Positions 36,089 through 45,474 of a DNA stretch of 64,000 nucleotides are shown here, piece after piece. The translations under genes and the position numbers were made by a program. The notes under the pieces were generated by a model, which did no database searches, had not been told where the DNA came from, and was given only the letters and a program-made list of their open reading frames with translations. Source of the DNA: Clostridiales bacterium (GTDB lineage: Bacteria; Bacillota; Clostridia; Christensenellales; Pumilibacteraceae); the NCBI GenBank assembly GCA_022511445.1, contig JAFLVE010000010.1:15387-79386 (forward strand), in the 5' to 3' direction. Each line of letters begins with the position of its first letter. The first letter of the stretch is position 1.

Positions 36089-39000
36089 CTATTTGTTGCC
36101 TTCGATTGCGGGAATCGCTTTTTTCTTATCAAGACGCATCGCCTGTCGCCGTCTCTCCCGCTTTACCCGTTTTTTTTTGGGCGTAAGCTTTACCGCCGCT
36201 TCTTCCGCCGACGCATTTTTCTTTTCGGGCTCCGGCTTTTCTGCCGTGTCTTTCGATTCGGTCGCCTCTTTCTTTTTGGGCGCGGCTTTTTTCACGCCGT
36301 CCGAAGCCGCCTTCTTCTTTTCGGGCTTCGGCTTTTCTGCCGTTTCTTTCGATTCGGTCGCTTCTTTCTTTTTGGGCGAAGGCTTTTTCGTGCCCTCCGA
36401 AGCCGCCTTCTTCTTTTCGGGCTTCGGCTTTTCTGTCGTATCTTTCGACTCGGTCGCCTCTTTCTTTTTTGGCGCGGCTTTTTTCTCGCCGTCCGAAGCC
36501 GCTTTCTTCTTTTCGGGCTTCGGCTTTTCTGCCGTGTCTTTCGACTCGGTCGCTTCTTTCTTTTTGGAAGCGGCTTTTTTCGTGCCGTCCGATTTAGTCG
36601 TTTTCTTCTTTTTGGGTGCGGGCTTTTCGCTTTCGGACTCGACGGGCTCGGATTCCTGTTGCCCTTCCGTCGGTAGAACTTCGGTTACAGGCGCAGGCTC
36701 CGCGGATTTTTCTTCTTCCGCCGTAGACTCGTCCGCCGTAGGCTCAACCGATTCCGTCGGCGCTTCCGCCTGCTCCGCTATCGGCTCCGTCGCCGCCGCT
36801 TCTTCCGCGGGCGGAGCTTCTTCCGTCGGCGGAGTGTCTTCCGCGGGCGGAGTTTCTTCCGTCGCCGCCGTTTCTTCCGCCGGCGGTTGCTCGTCCGTCG
36901 GAGGCATACCGCCTGTCGGAGGCTCATCCGTCGGAGGCGTACCGTCGCCGCCGCTCATCTCCTGCACTTTACCCTTGGCGGGCTTACGCTTTTTCTTTAC
37001 GATATACATAACCCACAGAGTGATTATGGGTACGATGAACAAGACAATAAGCACGCTGACGCCTATATTTATCCACAGTAGGTAAGTGTAGTATTTAGGC
37101 GTGCCGACGTCTATCGTGGAATTGCTGTCTATGCCGTTCATGGCGTTGCTGTTTGCAACGGCGTACAAGCAGTGGTGCATGGCGCGGCGGAGGTAAGTAA
37201 GCGACCTATCCGACGAGGACGAAACGGGGCCGCCCTTGTTCTGCGGATTGAGCGCGCCGTCGCCGCCCGCCGCAAGCATTTGGTCGATATTTTCGTAATC
37301 GCCGTCCATGTAGTCGGTAAGCACGAAGCCGTTAAAGCCCCATTCCTTGCGGAGAACGCCCGTAAGAAGGTTGTAGTTTCCGCCCGCCCACGTGGTGCCT
37401 ATACGGTTGTACGAGGTCATTACCGCCTTCGATCCGCCGTACTTAATAGACATCTCGAACGGTTTAAGGTAAACCTCGCGAATAGCCTGTTCTCTCGACC
37501 AGGTTACGTTGTCGGTCATGCGGTTGCGCTCTTGGTCGTTTAGCGCAAAGTGTTTAATGTAAGTCATTACGCCGCGGTCGGACGCGCCCTTAACCACGTT
37601 GGCGCCGATGATGCCGGATAGCATTCCGCACTCGCTGTAATACTCGCTGTTTCTGCCGCCGAACGGTGTGCGGTGAATGTTCATTGCGGGCGCGTACCAG
37701 CCGGTAAGGTTGTTGGTGCTCATCTTAAGCCACAGGCACAATTCGCCTATTATATCGCCTACGCGGTAGGCAAGCTCTTGGTTCCAGGTGGACGCCACAA
37801 CGACCTCGACGGGAAGCCCCGCCATGTTGACGTTGTCGCCGATAAACGACTTAAAGCCCTGCGGACCGTCTATATCCGATTCGTGCGGTTTGGCGACCGA
37901 ATCTATCTGCGGAGTGCCGTAAGCCGATTGCGACGCTATCTTTACAAGCTCGTTTACCGTCGCTTGGTCGAGAAGCTCCTCCCACTTCGGGTCGTTGAAA
38001 TCCAAGTCCTTAAGCTCGATTAGCTTCAGACCGTTTTTGGCGCCCGTCGTGATTTTGGAAAACTCCTCGTCGGGTGCGCCCGAAGCGGCGTAACCTATCG
38101 TTTCCAGCTTTTGCTTTAACGCGGCGGACATGGGCGCGCTGTAAATGCTGCCCTCGGCGTCCGTCTTTTTGGTGTCGGTGCCGTTCATCAGACCGTTGTT
38201 GTCCATAACGGACCAGTCGTTGCGGCTTAAGTATTTGATATTATCGTAGTATTCCGAGCCGTCGCAGTCTTCGAAAAGATTGCCTACGGCGTTCCCCGAG
38301 GTCGTGTCCTTGTCGTAAACGCGCTCTTCTATCTTCAGCTTGGTGGTAAAGCCCTTGTCGCCGTCGCCGTCCATTCCGTCGGAGGTGGTTTTGCCCTTGG
38401 CGGCAAGAATATTGTTTATAGCCGTGTGCGCGTTGCTCGCCGCGGTAACGTAATAGTCGTCGCTTCCCTCGAGAATGTAAGTGCCTTTGCCGAACTGGTC
38501 GTACGACTTCATGTCCTCGATATTGAACTTTATGGTAAGCTCTTGCTTTTCGCCCGGCTGCAGCTTTTTGGTCTTGCCGAACTGAACGAGCTTGACCGCC
38601 GATTTTTCCACCTTGTTGTCTATATCGTACTGCGTGTACGGCGACTGCACGTACACCTCCACAACGTCCTTGCCCGGACGGTTGCCGTTGTTGGTTACGG
38701 ACACCTTTACGGTTATCTCGTCGCCGCTGCGGATTGCGGAATATCCGTTCCAGATAAAGTTTGTGTAGCTCAGCCCGTAGCCGAAGGGATACGCCACTTC
38801 CTTTGAGTAGTCGTAATTGCCGGCGTTGCCTCTGCCCAAAACCTTATCCTCGTAACGAGTTTCGTAGTACTGATACCCTACGTATATTCCCTCCGAATAA
38901 GTAACGTAATGATGCTCGGTCGTCGTGCCGTTATACACGTACTCGAAGTTGCCGAAGTTTTGAACTGCGGGCGCCGACGTAACGTCGTAAACGTGCGTGT

Positions 39001-41050
39001 CCGCAAGCCTGCCCGACGGACTGAGCTTACCCGCGAGAATACCCGCAACGGAAAGCATTCCGTAGTAGCCTACGCCGCCTACCCACAAGCATGCGTCCAC
39101 GTTATACTCGTCCAAAAATCCGCAGTTAATAACGTTGGTTGTGTTGAGAAGCACAATAACCTTATTAAACCTTGCGCGAACGTTTTGTAATAGTGCGCGC
39201 TCGTCCGCGTCAAGCTCGAGAAGCGAGCCCGTGTTTTTGCCGTTTGTGGAAACGGACATGCTGCGCGGAAGGTCGCCGTTTTCGCAGCCCGTTCTTCCAA
39301 TTACGACAATCGCCGCGTCGCCGTACGCCGAGTAGCTGTTTAACACGTCGGACGGATACTGCGAGTACGGGATTTCGTTTATCTCGAAGTTGTATGCGTT
39401 GTAGGGGTGCGTCGCTTGAGCAAGTCCGCCTATCTTGCGGTGCTTGTTGCTCGTGCGGTAGTAGTTCCACAGCGTGGGATTGGCTTCCACGCCGAATACC
39501 GCAAGCGCGTCCTTAAGCGTTTCGGAGCCGCCGCCGCTCGCACCCGAGCCGCCGCCGACCGATCGCACCATGTCCACGGACGAAATGGAGAAAAGGCTTA
39601 CCTTGGCACCGTCGGCAAGCGGGAGGGCTTTGTTCTCGTTTTTCATAAGGACGGCGCCCTCGCCCTCCGTCTCGATGCCTATCTGCTGAGCGATACCCGT
39701 CGCGACGTCGAGGCTTGTCGTTTTGCGCTCGAAGTACTGATTGGTGTCGTAAGCGAGCTGCGTTCCGCCGCTGTACCCGAAGTATACGGTAAGTAGCACG
39801 TCGTACGTAGGGATAAGAACGAGGTTGCCGACGATAAGGAAAACGGCAAACGCAAGCGCAAACGGACCGAGTACGCTCGTAGTTATTACGCTTGACGCGA
39901 GAGGTCCCGGTCTCTTCCTCTTTTTAACGTTGGGCTTGGTTACGGGGCGGGGACCGTCGCCGCCCGAAAGGTGGTCGCTTCCGCCGTAGGCGCCGTCGCC
40001 TTGATATGTGCTTTCCGTAGCGGTAGGATCGGTTTCGTAAGAGTAAGCGGGCTCTTCCTCTTCTTCGAAGTATTCCTCGGGAATGGGCTTCCAGAAGTAC
40101 CGCCAAACCTCCGCCGCCACAAACAGAAGCATTATGAGTGCGGCAAATACCGCCACTATCGGCATCGCCACGTTGAGATTGTACTTCCACTCGGGCTCGA
40201 ACGAAATCAGGCGAACGTTGCTCGTTATGCCGTTCATGGCGCTGCTGTTTACAACCGAATATAAAATGTTGTGCGCCGCTTCCCGCATTGCCCATGCGAC
40301 CGCGCTGTAACCCTTTTCGTAATTGCTTATGCGCGAATCCTGCGCGAGCGGAAGGTCGTTGCCGGCAAGAATGCACGAGCCTATTTCCATATAACCCATA
40401 TAACTGTCGGTTACGCAATAGCCCTGCATTCCGAACTCGCCGCGAAGTATCTCGTTAATAAACGGATGGTGGGGTGCGGGAGTCGCGCCGATGCGGTTGA
40501 GCGAGGTCATAACGCCCTGAACGCCCCCGCGCTCTATGGCGATTTGGAACGCCTTGAGATACACCTCGCGGATAGTCTGCTCGTTTGCCCAGCTCGCGCC
40601 GCCGCAGCGGTTGCACTCCTGCTCGTTAAGCACGCAATGCTTTAACAGCATGTACGAGCCCTTGCTTTCCATACCGATATTTATTTGCGCCACGCACAGT
40701 CCCGTAACGGTCGGATCCTCGGAGAAGTAGCCGTAAGTTCTGCCGAGATACGGGCTGCGGTGAATGTTGGCGCCCGTGCCGTAAAGGCCCTGATAGCCCG
40801 CCCACAGGCAGTCCTCGCCCCACTGAACGCCGTACTCCAAGCAAAGCTTTTTGTTGCGCGTCGCGCCCACTATGCCGTTATCGAGGTAAAGCGGCGGGCT
40901 TTGATTTTTTCCGGGGTCGTTTTTACGCGTCGCGAGCCCCATGCTTCCCGCCGAGTACGCGTTGATAACGCCAAGGTCGCTGTCGTAGTCGTACGTTGCG
41001 GGCTTGCCTATGGAGTTGACGTTTTTCGTCATGGAAAAGCCGTTGGACAA
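36089..41050 (-). CDS. Downstream part of an amber-interrupted double GH3: barrel A plus complete permuted GH3 B
   Basis: This frame is in phase with the upstream ORF that ends at a TAG (41096-41098). Its nominal TTG start has no ribosome site. In order: TIM barrel A (about 1-270 of this piece) with NIHRSPYLGRTYGYFSEDP, KHCVLNEQECNR and the nucleophile Asp in GYCVTDS (D215); a transmembrane helix; a cytoplasmic acidic/basic linker ending KKRKRPG; a second helix; the alpha/beta domain of GH3 B (AVLMKNENKALPL); an Fn3-like domain; barrel B with NIHRTPFGGRNSEYYSE, KHFALNDQERNR and FVLTDYMDGD; a final helix (INIGVSVLIVLFIVPIITLW); and a Pro/Glu/Lys-rich tail with four 32-residue repeats. Both catalytic barrels look intact. 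Predicted topology puts them outside the cell. Confidence 0.85.
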   Translation of the reverse strand: MSNGFSMTKNVNSIGKPATYDYDSDLGVINAYSAGSMGLATRKNDPGKNQSPPLYLDNGIVGATRNKKLCLEYGVQWGEDCLWAGYQGLYGTGANIHRSPYLGRTYGYFSEDPTVTGLCVAQINIGMESKGSYMLLKHCVLNEQECNRCGGASWANEQTIREVYLKAFQIAIERGGVQGVMTSLNRIGATPAPHHPFINEILRGEFGMQGYCVTDSYMGYMEIGSCILAGNDLPLAQDSRISNYEKGYSAVAWAMREAAHNILYSVVNSSAMNGITSNVRLISFEPEWKYNLNVAMPIVAVFAALIMLLFVAAEVWRYFWKPIPEEYFEEEEEPAYSYETDPTATESTYQGDGAYGGSDHLSGGDGPRPVTKPNVKKRKRPGPLASSVITTSVLGPFALAFAVFLIVGNLVLIPTYDVLLTVYFGYSGGTQLAYDTNQYFERKTTSLDVATGIAQQIGIETEGEGAVLMKNENKALPLADGAKVSLFSISSVDMVRSVGGGSGASGGGSETLKDALAVFGVEANPTLWNYYRTSNKHRKIGGLAQATHPYNAYNFEINEIPYSQYPSDVLNSYSAYGDAAIVVIGRTGCENGDLPRSMSVSTNGKNTGSLLELDADERALLQNVRARFNKVIVLLNTTNVINCGFLDEYNVDACLWVGGVGYYGMLSVAGILAGKLSPSGRLADTHVYDVTSAPAVQNFGNFEYVYNGTTTEHHYVTYSEGIYVGYQYYETRYEDKVLGRGNAGNYDYSKEVAYPFGYGLSYTNFIWNGYSAIRSGDEITVKVSVTNNGNRPGKDVVEVYVQSPYTQYDIDNKVEKSAVKLVQFGKTKKLQPGEKQELTIKFNIEDMKSYDQFGKGTYILEGSDDYYVTAASNAHTAINNILAAKGKTTSDGMDGDGDKGFTTKLKIEERVYDKDTTSGNAVGNLFEDCDGSEYYDNIKYLSRNDWSVMDNNGLMNGTDTKKTDAEGSIYSAPMSAALKQKLETIGYAASGAPDEEFSKITTGAKNGLKLIELKDLDFNDPKWEELLDQATVNELVKIASQSAYGTPQIDSVAKPHESDIDGPQGFKSFIGDNVNMAGLPVEVVVASTWNQELAYRVGDIIGELCLWLKMSTNNLTGWYAPAMNIHRTPFGGRNSEYYSECGMLSGIIGANVVKGASDRGVMTYIKHFALNDQERNRMTDNVTWSREQAIREVYLKPFEMSIKYGGSKAVMTSYNRIGTTWAGGNYNLLTGVLRKEWGFNGFVLTDYMDGDYENIDQMLAAGGDGALNPQNKGGPVSSSSDRSLTYLRRAMHHCLYAVANSNAMNGIDSNSTIDVGTPKYYTYLLWINIGVSVLIVLFIVPIITLWVMYIVKKKRKPAKGKVQEMSGGDGTPPTDEPPTGGMPPTDEQPPAEETAATEETPPAEDTPPTEEAPPAEEAAATEPIAEQAEAPTESVEPTADESTAEEEKSAEPAPVTEVLPTEGQQESEPVESESEKPAPKKKKTTKSDGTKKAASKKKEATESKDTAEKPKPEKKKAASDGEKKAAPKKKEATESKDTTEKPKPEKKKAASEGTKKPSPKKKEATESKETAEKPKPEKKKAASDGVKKAAPKKKEATESKDTAEKPEPEKKNASAEEAAVKLTPKKKRVKRERRRQAMRLDKKKAIPAIEGNK
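36236..36600 (-). repeat. Four tandem 96-bp repeats encoding a histone-H1-like cytoplasmic tail
   Basis: The unit KKKEATESKDTAEKPKPEKK plus AASDGxKKAAP (32 codons) repeats four times near the C-terminus of the double GH3 protein, with few changes. It is Lys/Glu/Pro/Ala only, probably disordered, and lies on the cytoplasmic side after the last membrane helix. Length polymorphism among strains is likely. Confidence 0.8.
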
Positions 41051-41095
41051 TAATTCCGCCGTTTCCGCAAAGGTCAGTTGGTCGAGAAGCTCCTC

Positions 41096-43129
41096 CTAGC
41101 GCGGATCGTCGTAGGGCAGTCTTTCGCCGTTCTCGTCGTACATAAGGTCTACAAGCTGCCATTTTGCGGGAGCGCCGTAGGTAGGATATGCGCCGTTATC
41201 GGACTGCGGTCGAGTATTTTCGTCCGCCGAAATCTGCGAGGTTTTCGTAAGTTTAACGTAGTTGTTTAAGTAAGTAAACGTGTTAAGGTCGTATGCAAGC
41301 TTGACGGTGCCCGCCCAGTTGCTGCGCGTGATATAATCGAACGCGTCGGCGTTTTTGCCCGCGCCTTTATAGAGCTTGAGGTCGGCGTCGTCAAACCGAT
41401 TAACTATTTTCTTGCCCGTTTCGGACGACGAGTATAAAAGCAGCTCGTCCTCCTTTACGTCGTCTATCTTGCTTACGAGCGCTTTGTCGCCCTCGCTGTC
41501 GCCGCTGAAGCCCTTTACTTTGAGTATGTTGTTTACGGCGGCGTGAGCGTCGGAGGCAACGGTCAAGTAGTAGTCGCCCTCTTCGAGTATGTACGTGCCG
41601 TTTACGTAGGAATCGTAAGAAGCAAGCTCGCGGCGGGAAACGTTAAGCTTTACCGTCGTGCTCGTTTTGGGCGCAAGCTCGTCCGTCTTTTCAAAGTCGA
41701 CAAGTTCGACCGCCGCCTTTTCTATACCGTGCGCTTTATCGAACTCGGTATACGGCTTTTGCAAAAACAACTGGACGGCATTCTTGCCCGCTTTCTTTCC
41801 GCTGTTTGTAACCTTGACGGAAACGGTATAGCTGTCGGTTGCTTTGTCGTAAGCTACGGACATATCCGAATACTCGAAGTCGGTATAGCTCATTCCGTAG
41901 CCGAACGGGTATGCGACAACGTCGTTATAATTAAACTCGCCGACTTTTTCGGTACCCATAACCGAGTCCTCGTAGCGCGTTTCGGTATAGCGGTAGCCCG
42001 AATAAATACCCTCCTGGTACACGACGTAGCCGTCGGCGTAGTTATTGGTGTTGTCGTAGGTAAAGCCGACGTACTGATAAATCATGGAAAGGTTTTTGTT
42101 GTACGTCATCGGTCCCCAGTTGGTCAGCGCGGGATTAAGGTAGTGATTTTTCCAGAACGTGTCCGAGAGCTTTCCGCTCGGATTGACGTCGCCGGTAAGA
42201 ATTTTGCCCACCGCGTTTGCGCCCTTGGAGCCGAGTCCGCCGCAATAGAGCACAGCGTCCACGCCGTACTCGTCCTCGAAGTCGCACGCCACCTGATTGG
42301 TGGTGTTCATGAGCACTATGAATTTATCGAAAGTTCCTTTTTGCTTTTCGGCGTAAATATTGCTCATTACGTCCTTTTCGTCCGGACTTAACAGCAGATA
42401 GTTTCCGTTTGTGGTGTCGCCCTTATCGGAGTTTTCGCCGAGGTCGCGCACCGCGCAGTCGGTACCCTCGCCGGCAATACGCGAAATAACGAATATCGCG
42501 GTGTTAAAGCCGCTTTTGGTTTTGCTCTCCCCGATAGTGCGCCAGGGCGCCTCGTTAATCGAATAAATCTCGTAGATGCCGCTGTTTGTGCCTATAAGTC
42601 TCCGCCCGTACGAGGAAGAAAGAGTTTTGTAGTTGTTGTAGAGATCTTCATTTACGGTAAGCCCCGCGTTTTTAAGCCCGTTAAAAAGATCGACGGCGGC
42701 GGACGAGCCCTTTTTCATGGAAGTTTCGCGCGCGCCCGAATACACCGGGTCGACGGAGGAAACGGAAAACAGGCTTACCTTATCCTTGGATTTGTCGAGC
42801 GGGAGCGCGCCGTCGTTTTTAAGTAGCACCGCGCCCTCCGCCATAACGCGTTCCGTAAGGTCCATGCCCGCGTCCTTTACCGCCTTTACGCTGTCGTACT
42901 CCGACTTATAGTAGTCTGCGTCTACCTCTTCCTCGTCGTCGTCCGACTCGATTTTAACGATGTTGACAAAGTCCTGACCCAAATATTGCGAAACGGTGTC
43001 CTCGTTTGCAAGCGCAATCTCGCGCCCGACGATAAGCACGCCCAAAACGAGCGACATTACCGCAGCGAGCACGCGCAACGATATAAGTAAAGCCTTACGC
43101 GATCTCTCTATTTTCTTTCCTCTGCTCAT
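41096..43129 (-). CDS. Upstream part of an amber-interrupted double permuted GH3
   Basis: 677 codons before an in-frame TAG. An N-terminal membrane helix (about 13-40) is followed by the GH3 alpha/beta-sandwich domain (EGAVLLKNDGALPL at about 98-111, VSLFSVSSVDP, FIVLMNTTNQVACDF, SGKLSDTF, VAYPFGYGMSYTDF). An Fn3-like domain follows (VSVKVTNSGKKAGKNAVQLFLQ, YILEEGDYYLTVASDAH). The frame ends LPYDDPR-stop. The paralogues have DDEKWDLLLDQL and NDPKWEELLDQA at this site, and here the codons after TAG read EELLDQL. The stop therefore replaces Trp (TGG to TAG), and translation would halt before the catalytic barrel. It starts 2 bases after the upstream gene's stop, with GGAGG in that gene's end. 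Confidence 0.85.
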   Translation of the reverse strand: MSRGKKIERSRKALLISLRVLAAVMSLVLGVLIVGREIALANEDTVSQYLGQDFVNIVKIESDDDEEEVDADYYKSEYDSVKAVKDAGMDLTERVMAEGAVLLKNDGALPLDKSKDKVSLFSVSSVDPVYSGARETSMKKGSSAAVDLFNGLKNAGLTVNEDLYNNYKTLSSSYGRRLIGTNSGIYEIYSINEAPWRTIGESKTKSGFNTAIFVISRIAGEGTDCAVRDLGENSDKGDTTNGNYLLLSPDEKDVMSNIYAEKQKGTFDKFIVLMNTTNQVACDFEDEYGVDAVLYCGGLGSKGANAVGKILTGDVNPSGKLSDTFWKNHYLNPALTNWGPMTYNKNLSMIYQYVGFTYDNTNNYADGYVVYQEGIYSGYRYTETRYEDSVMGTEKVGEFNYNDVVAYPFGYGMSYTDFEYSDMSVAYDKATDSYTVSVKVTNSGKKAGKNAVQLFLQKPYTEFDKAHGIEKAAVELVDFEKTDELAPKTSTTVKLNVSRRELASYDSYVNGTYILEEGDYYLTVASDAHAAVNNILKVKGFSGDSEGDKALVSKIDDVKEDELLLYSSSETGKKIVNRFDDADLKLYKGAGKNADAFDYITRSNWAGTVKLAYDLNTFTYLNNYVKLTKTSQISADENTRPQSDNGAYPTYGAPAKWQLVDLMYDENGERLPYDDPR

Positions 43130-43131
43130 TA

Positions 43132-43671
43132 TTATTCCTCCGTGGGCATATCGGTCGGCATAGCCGTCTCGGGTTTCGGAGCGTTACCGAAAAAGTCCTT
43201 TTCCTCGCGGTACTGCTTAAAGCACAGCGCCGTAATGCAAATAACAATATTCAGCACGTATGCAAGCGTGCAGAACGAAAAAGAAAAACCGGCTTGCACG
43301 AGAACGTTTCCGCTTATGCCGCCGAAAAACGCCGTCGTAAGATGCATATACGCGGTTTTAATAAATACCAAAAGTCCGGCAAGCTCCACCGTGAACATGA
43401 CGAACGGCGCAAACCTCGCCGTCGGTTTAAAGAATGCAAGCACGAACGACGCCACCCCCAAAAACGGCAATATGACCGCCCAAGCGCTCATGTAGTAGGT
43501 TTTCAAAAACCCGCTCATGTAAACGAACGGCACAATAAAGCTTATAATCACCGCGGGGATAAGCAGGTAAAATCCTACCCACCGCATCTTAAATCTTTCC
43601 CAAACCCTAATAAAAAAGTGTTTGGGCTTTTCTTCCGCCGTCGCGAAACTCTGTTTGTTCTTGTCGTCCAT
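43132..43671 (-). CDS. Small four-helix membrane protein of the GH3 operon
   Basis: 179 residues with four hydrophobic segments (about 33-54, 63-80, 86-108 and 130-150) and charged cytoplasmic ends. I do not recognise a family. Its ATG shares one base with the stop of the lipoprotein gene before it (TGATG), and its own stop lies 2 bases before the GH3 start. It is therefore translationally locked between a CBM32-like lipoprotein and the membrane-anchored GH3. A role in assembling, stabilising or localising the GH3 complex in the membrane is possible but only inferred from position. Confidence 0.7.
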   Translation of the reverse strand: MDDKNKQSFATAEEKPKHFFIRVWERFKMRWVGFYLLIPAVIISFIVPFVYMSGFLKTYYMSAWAVILPFLGVASFVLAFFKPTARFAPFVMFTVELAGLLVFIKTAYMHLTTAFFGGISGNVLVQAGFSFSFCTLAYVLNIVICITALCFKQYREEKDFFGNAPKPETAMPTDMPTEE

Positions 43672-45185
43672 CAGTTAGCCTCCGTGGTCTTAAATACTTC
43701 GATTTCGGCAAACTCCAGATAGTACTTGCCGCCGCTGCCGTTGGTAAGCTCGGTCGCCGTTATGCGGACGTAGCGCGCGTTTACGGTATCGAACAGAATG
43801 TTCCTCGGCGACGTTCCCATGACGGAAGCGGTCGCGTCCTCTTTCTCCTCGAACACTTTTTCGTATGCTACTCCGTCCTCCGAAACCTCTACAAAGTACG
43901 CTTTGGGGAAGTAACATCCGTCGTGCCGCGCGTACAGCACGATATTATCTATCGTCTCGATATTTTCAAGGTCTATCTGCACCCATACCGAGCTCATAGC
44001 GGAGTCGTGCGGGTCGGAGCCCCAAGCGTTAAAGTTGTCGTACTGCCCGTCGGTTAGTTTGTTAAGTCCGAACTGCGACGGGTTAAATCCCGCCTCGCTC
44101 GCAGTAGCCGCCTTTCCGCGCGCGAAGTTTTCCCCGCGCTTAAAGTTGCGGACGATAATGTCGTAGGAGAAGGTCATCTTTTTGTAGGTAACGACTACCT
44201 TGGTATCCTCTACCGTAAGCTCCTTGTCGGCAAGGTTGACGGTGTACTCGCCGTGCGAAAGCACCCGCGTTACGCCGTTGGCGTAAGTCGCGGTAAGCGT
44301 TATGCCGTCGGTATCGAGCTTTTCGCCGAGCATGTATTCCGTTCTGCCCTTACTCGTAAGCTCCACGCTTTTAACCTTTTCGCCCGAATAGTAGTAGCCC
44401 AAAACCTTGAGCGTGACCGCCGTATCGAGCTCGCTTATCATCGTCAGCTCGTGATAGCTCCTCGGCTGTGAACGCGAAAAGTAAACGTCCACCGCCGCCG
44501 TGGCATAACCCCTTGCGGGGATGGCAATCTCGGGCGAAGTGCAGTATTCGCCGTAGCACTCCGCGCCGTACGTAATCCGTACGTCCTTATCGCTCGAATT
44601 ATAAATGTAAACTATAAGATATCTTGATTCGTTCGCTTCAAACGGAACGTGAACGTTGGCGCGCGAATCGGATTTGCTGTCGTTAAGGGGCATTATAATC
44701 TGCTTGGCGCCGCTCTGCGTGCCCGCGGGAAAGGTAAACTCGGTAGCCGATAATTCTCCCTCGCGGACGTGCTTGGCGGAGGCCACGCCGTTATTGTCGG
44801 ACGGCGTAAAGGGAATAAGCCCGTCCTTATCGACCACGAACTTTTCCTCACACTCGGCGCACACCGAGTAAACTTCCATATCCGAAAACTCGGTTTTTCC
44901 CTCCGGCATAACAAACTCGTTGTCCGCGCTTACCGTATGCTTACCGAGCGGAGCCTTTTCGCGCTCCTTAATCTCGTACAAGCCCTTGTCTACGGTGTAC
45001 GCGAACATCTTGCCGCACTTTTCGCATTTGTACGCCGTGCGGAGTCCCTGCTTGATGCATGTGGACGGCTCTTTGACAAGCTCCGTCAATTTATGTTGGC
45101 AATAGCAGCCGGTAAAAACAAAACAGCACGACAATGCGGTAAGAACCACAAGTACGATAGCCGCAACATACCTGATCTTCCTCAT
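43671..45185 (-). CDS. Lipoprotein with Ig-like and C-terminal discoidin (CBM32/F5-8 C) domains
   Basis: 504 residues. The signal ends CCFVFTGC, giving a lipoprotein. At about 30-150 there are two CxxC pairs (YKCEKCGKMF, SVCAECEEKF) in a His/Cys-bearing region of a kind common in Clostridial surface proteins. A beta-rich central part leads to a bacterial Ig-like domain (VKSVELTSKGRTEYMLGEKL...GITLTATYANG). The last 150 residues form a discoidin domain: FARGKAATASEAGFNPSQFG, LTDGQYDNFNAWGSD, WVQIDLENIETIDNIVLY, VRITATEL and YYLEFAEIEVF. Such domains bind galactose- or GlcNAc-type sugars. It is the first gene of the four-gene operon that ends at 29039. AGGAG precedes its ATG. Confidence 0.85.
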   Translation of the reverse strand: MRKIRYVAAIVLVVLTALSCCFVFTGCYCQHKLTELVKEPSTCIKQGLRTAYKCEKCGKMFAYTVDKGLYEIKEREKAPLGKHTVSADNEFVMPEGKTEFSDMEVYSVCAECEEKFVVDKDGLIPFTPSDNNGVASAKHVREGELSATEFTFPAGTQSGAKQIIMPLNDSKSDSRANVHVPFEANESRYLIVYIYNSSDKDVRITYGAECYGEYCTSPEIAIPARGYATAAVDVYFSRSQPRSYHELTMISELDTAVTLKVLGYYYSGEKVKSVELTSKGRTEYMLGEKLDTDGITLTATYANGVTRVLSHGEYTVNLADKELTVEDTKVVVTYKKMTFSYDIIVRNFKRGENFARGKAATASEAGFNPSQFGLNKLTDGQYDNFNAWGSDPHDSAMSSVWVQIDLENIETIDNIVLYARHDGCYFPKAYFVEVSEDGVAYEKVFEEKEDATASVMGTSPRNILFDTVNARYVRITATELTNGSGGKYYLEFAEIEVFKTTEAN

Positions 45186-45321
45186 GCATTTTTCTCCTAT
45201 TATATAGTTTGAGCCGTATTTATTTTAAAATAAACTCGGCGCTTTATCCATAAAACCGTCATAAACGGTCAAAACTGCGCCGTATTCGGCAACTCTGCCT
45301 ATAACTTCGGACCGCCGCAAA

Positions 45322-45353
45322 AGAAATAAAAACGAGCCCTAAAAAGAGCTCGT
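45322..45353 (-). terminator. Terminator of the 75-residue protein gene
   Basis: On the minus strand ACGAGC pairs with GCTCGT and is followed by TTTTTATTT. It lies 122 bases after the stop at 45475 and upstream of the lipoprotein operon. The rest of 45186-45474 contains only short GCCGA/TCGGC hairpins. Confidence 0.65.
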
Positions 45354-45474
45354 AAAACAAGCAATCCGTAATTACGGTTTGAGACGCTTAAGCCGAAATA
45401 ATTATCGGCATATCGATATAACCCGTTTATGACGGAGCGGTAAAAGTAACCGAAATTGATAATCGGCAAAAGAA

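Noticed and set aside
36089-43129. Stop-codon recoding of TAG to an amino acid throughout the organism.
   Set aside because: Several intact genes here end properly at TAG, for example at 8996, 27923 and 63362, so TAG is a normal stop.
45186-45227. TATAAT at 45199-45204 as promoter of the CBM32-like lipoprotein operon.
   Set aside because: No -35 box at a suitable distance, and the transcript would begin inside or after the ribosome site. The true promoter is probably further upstream.
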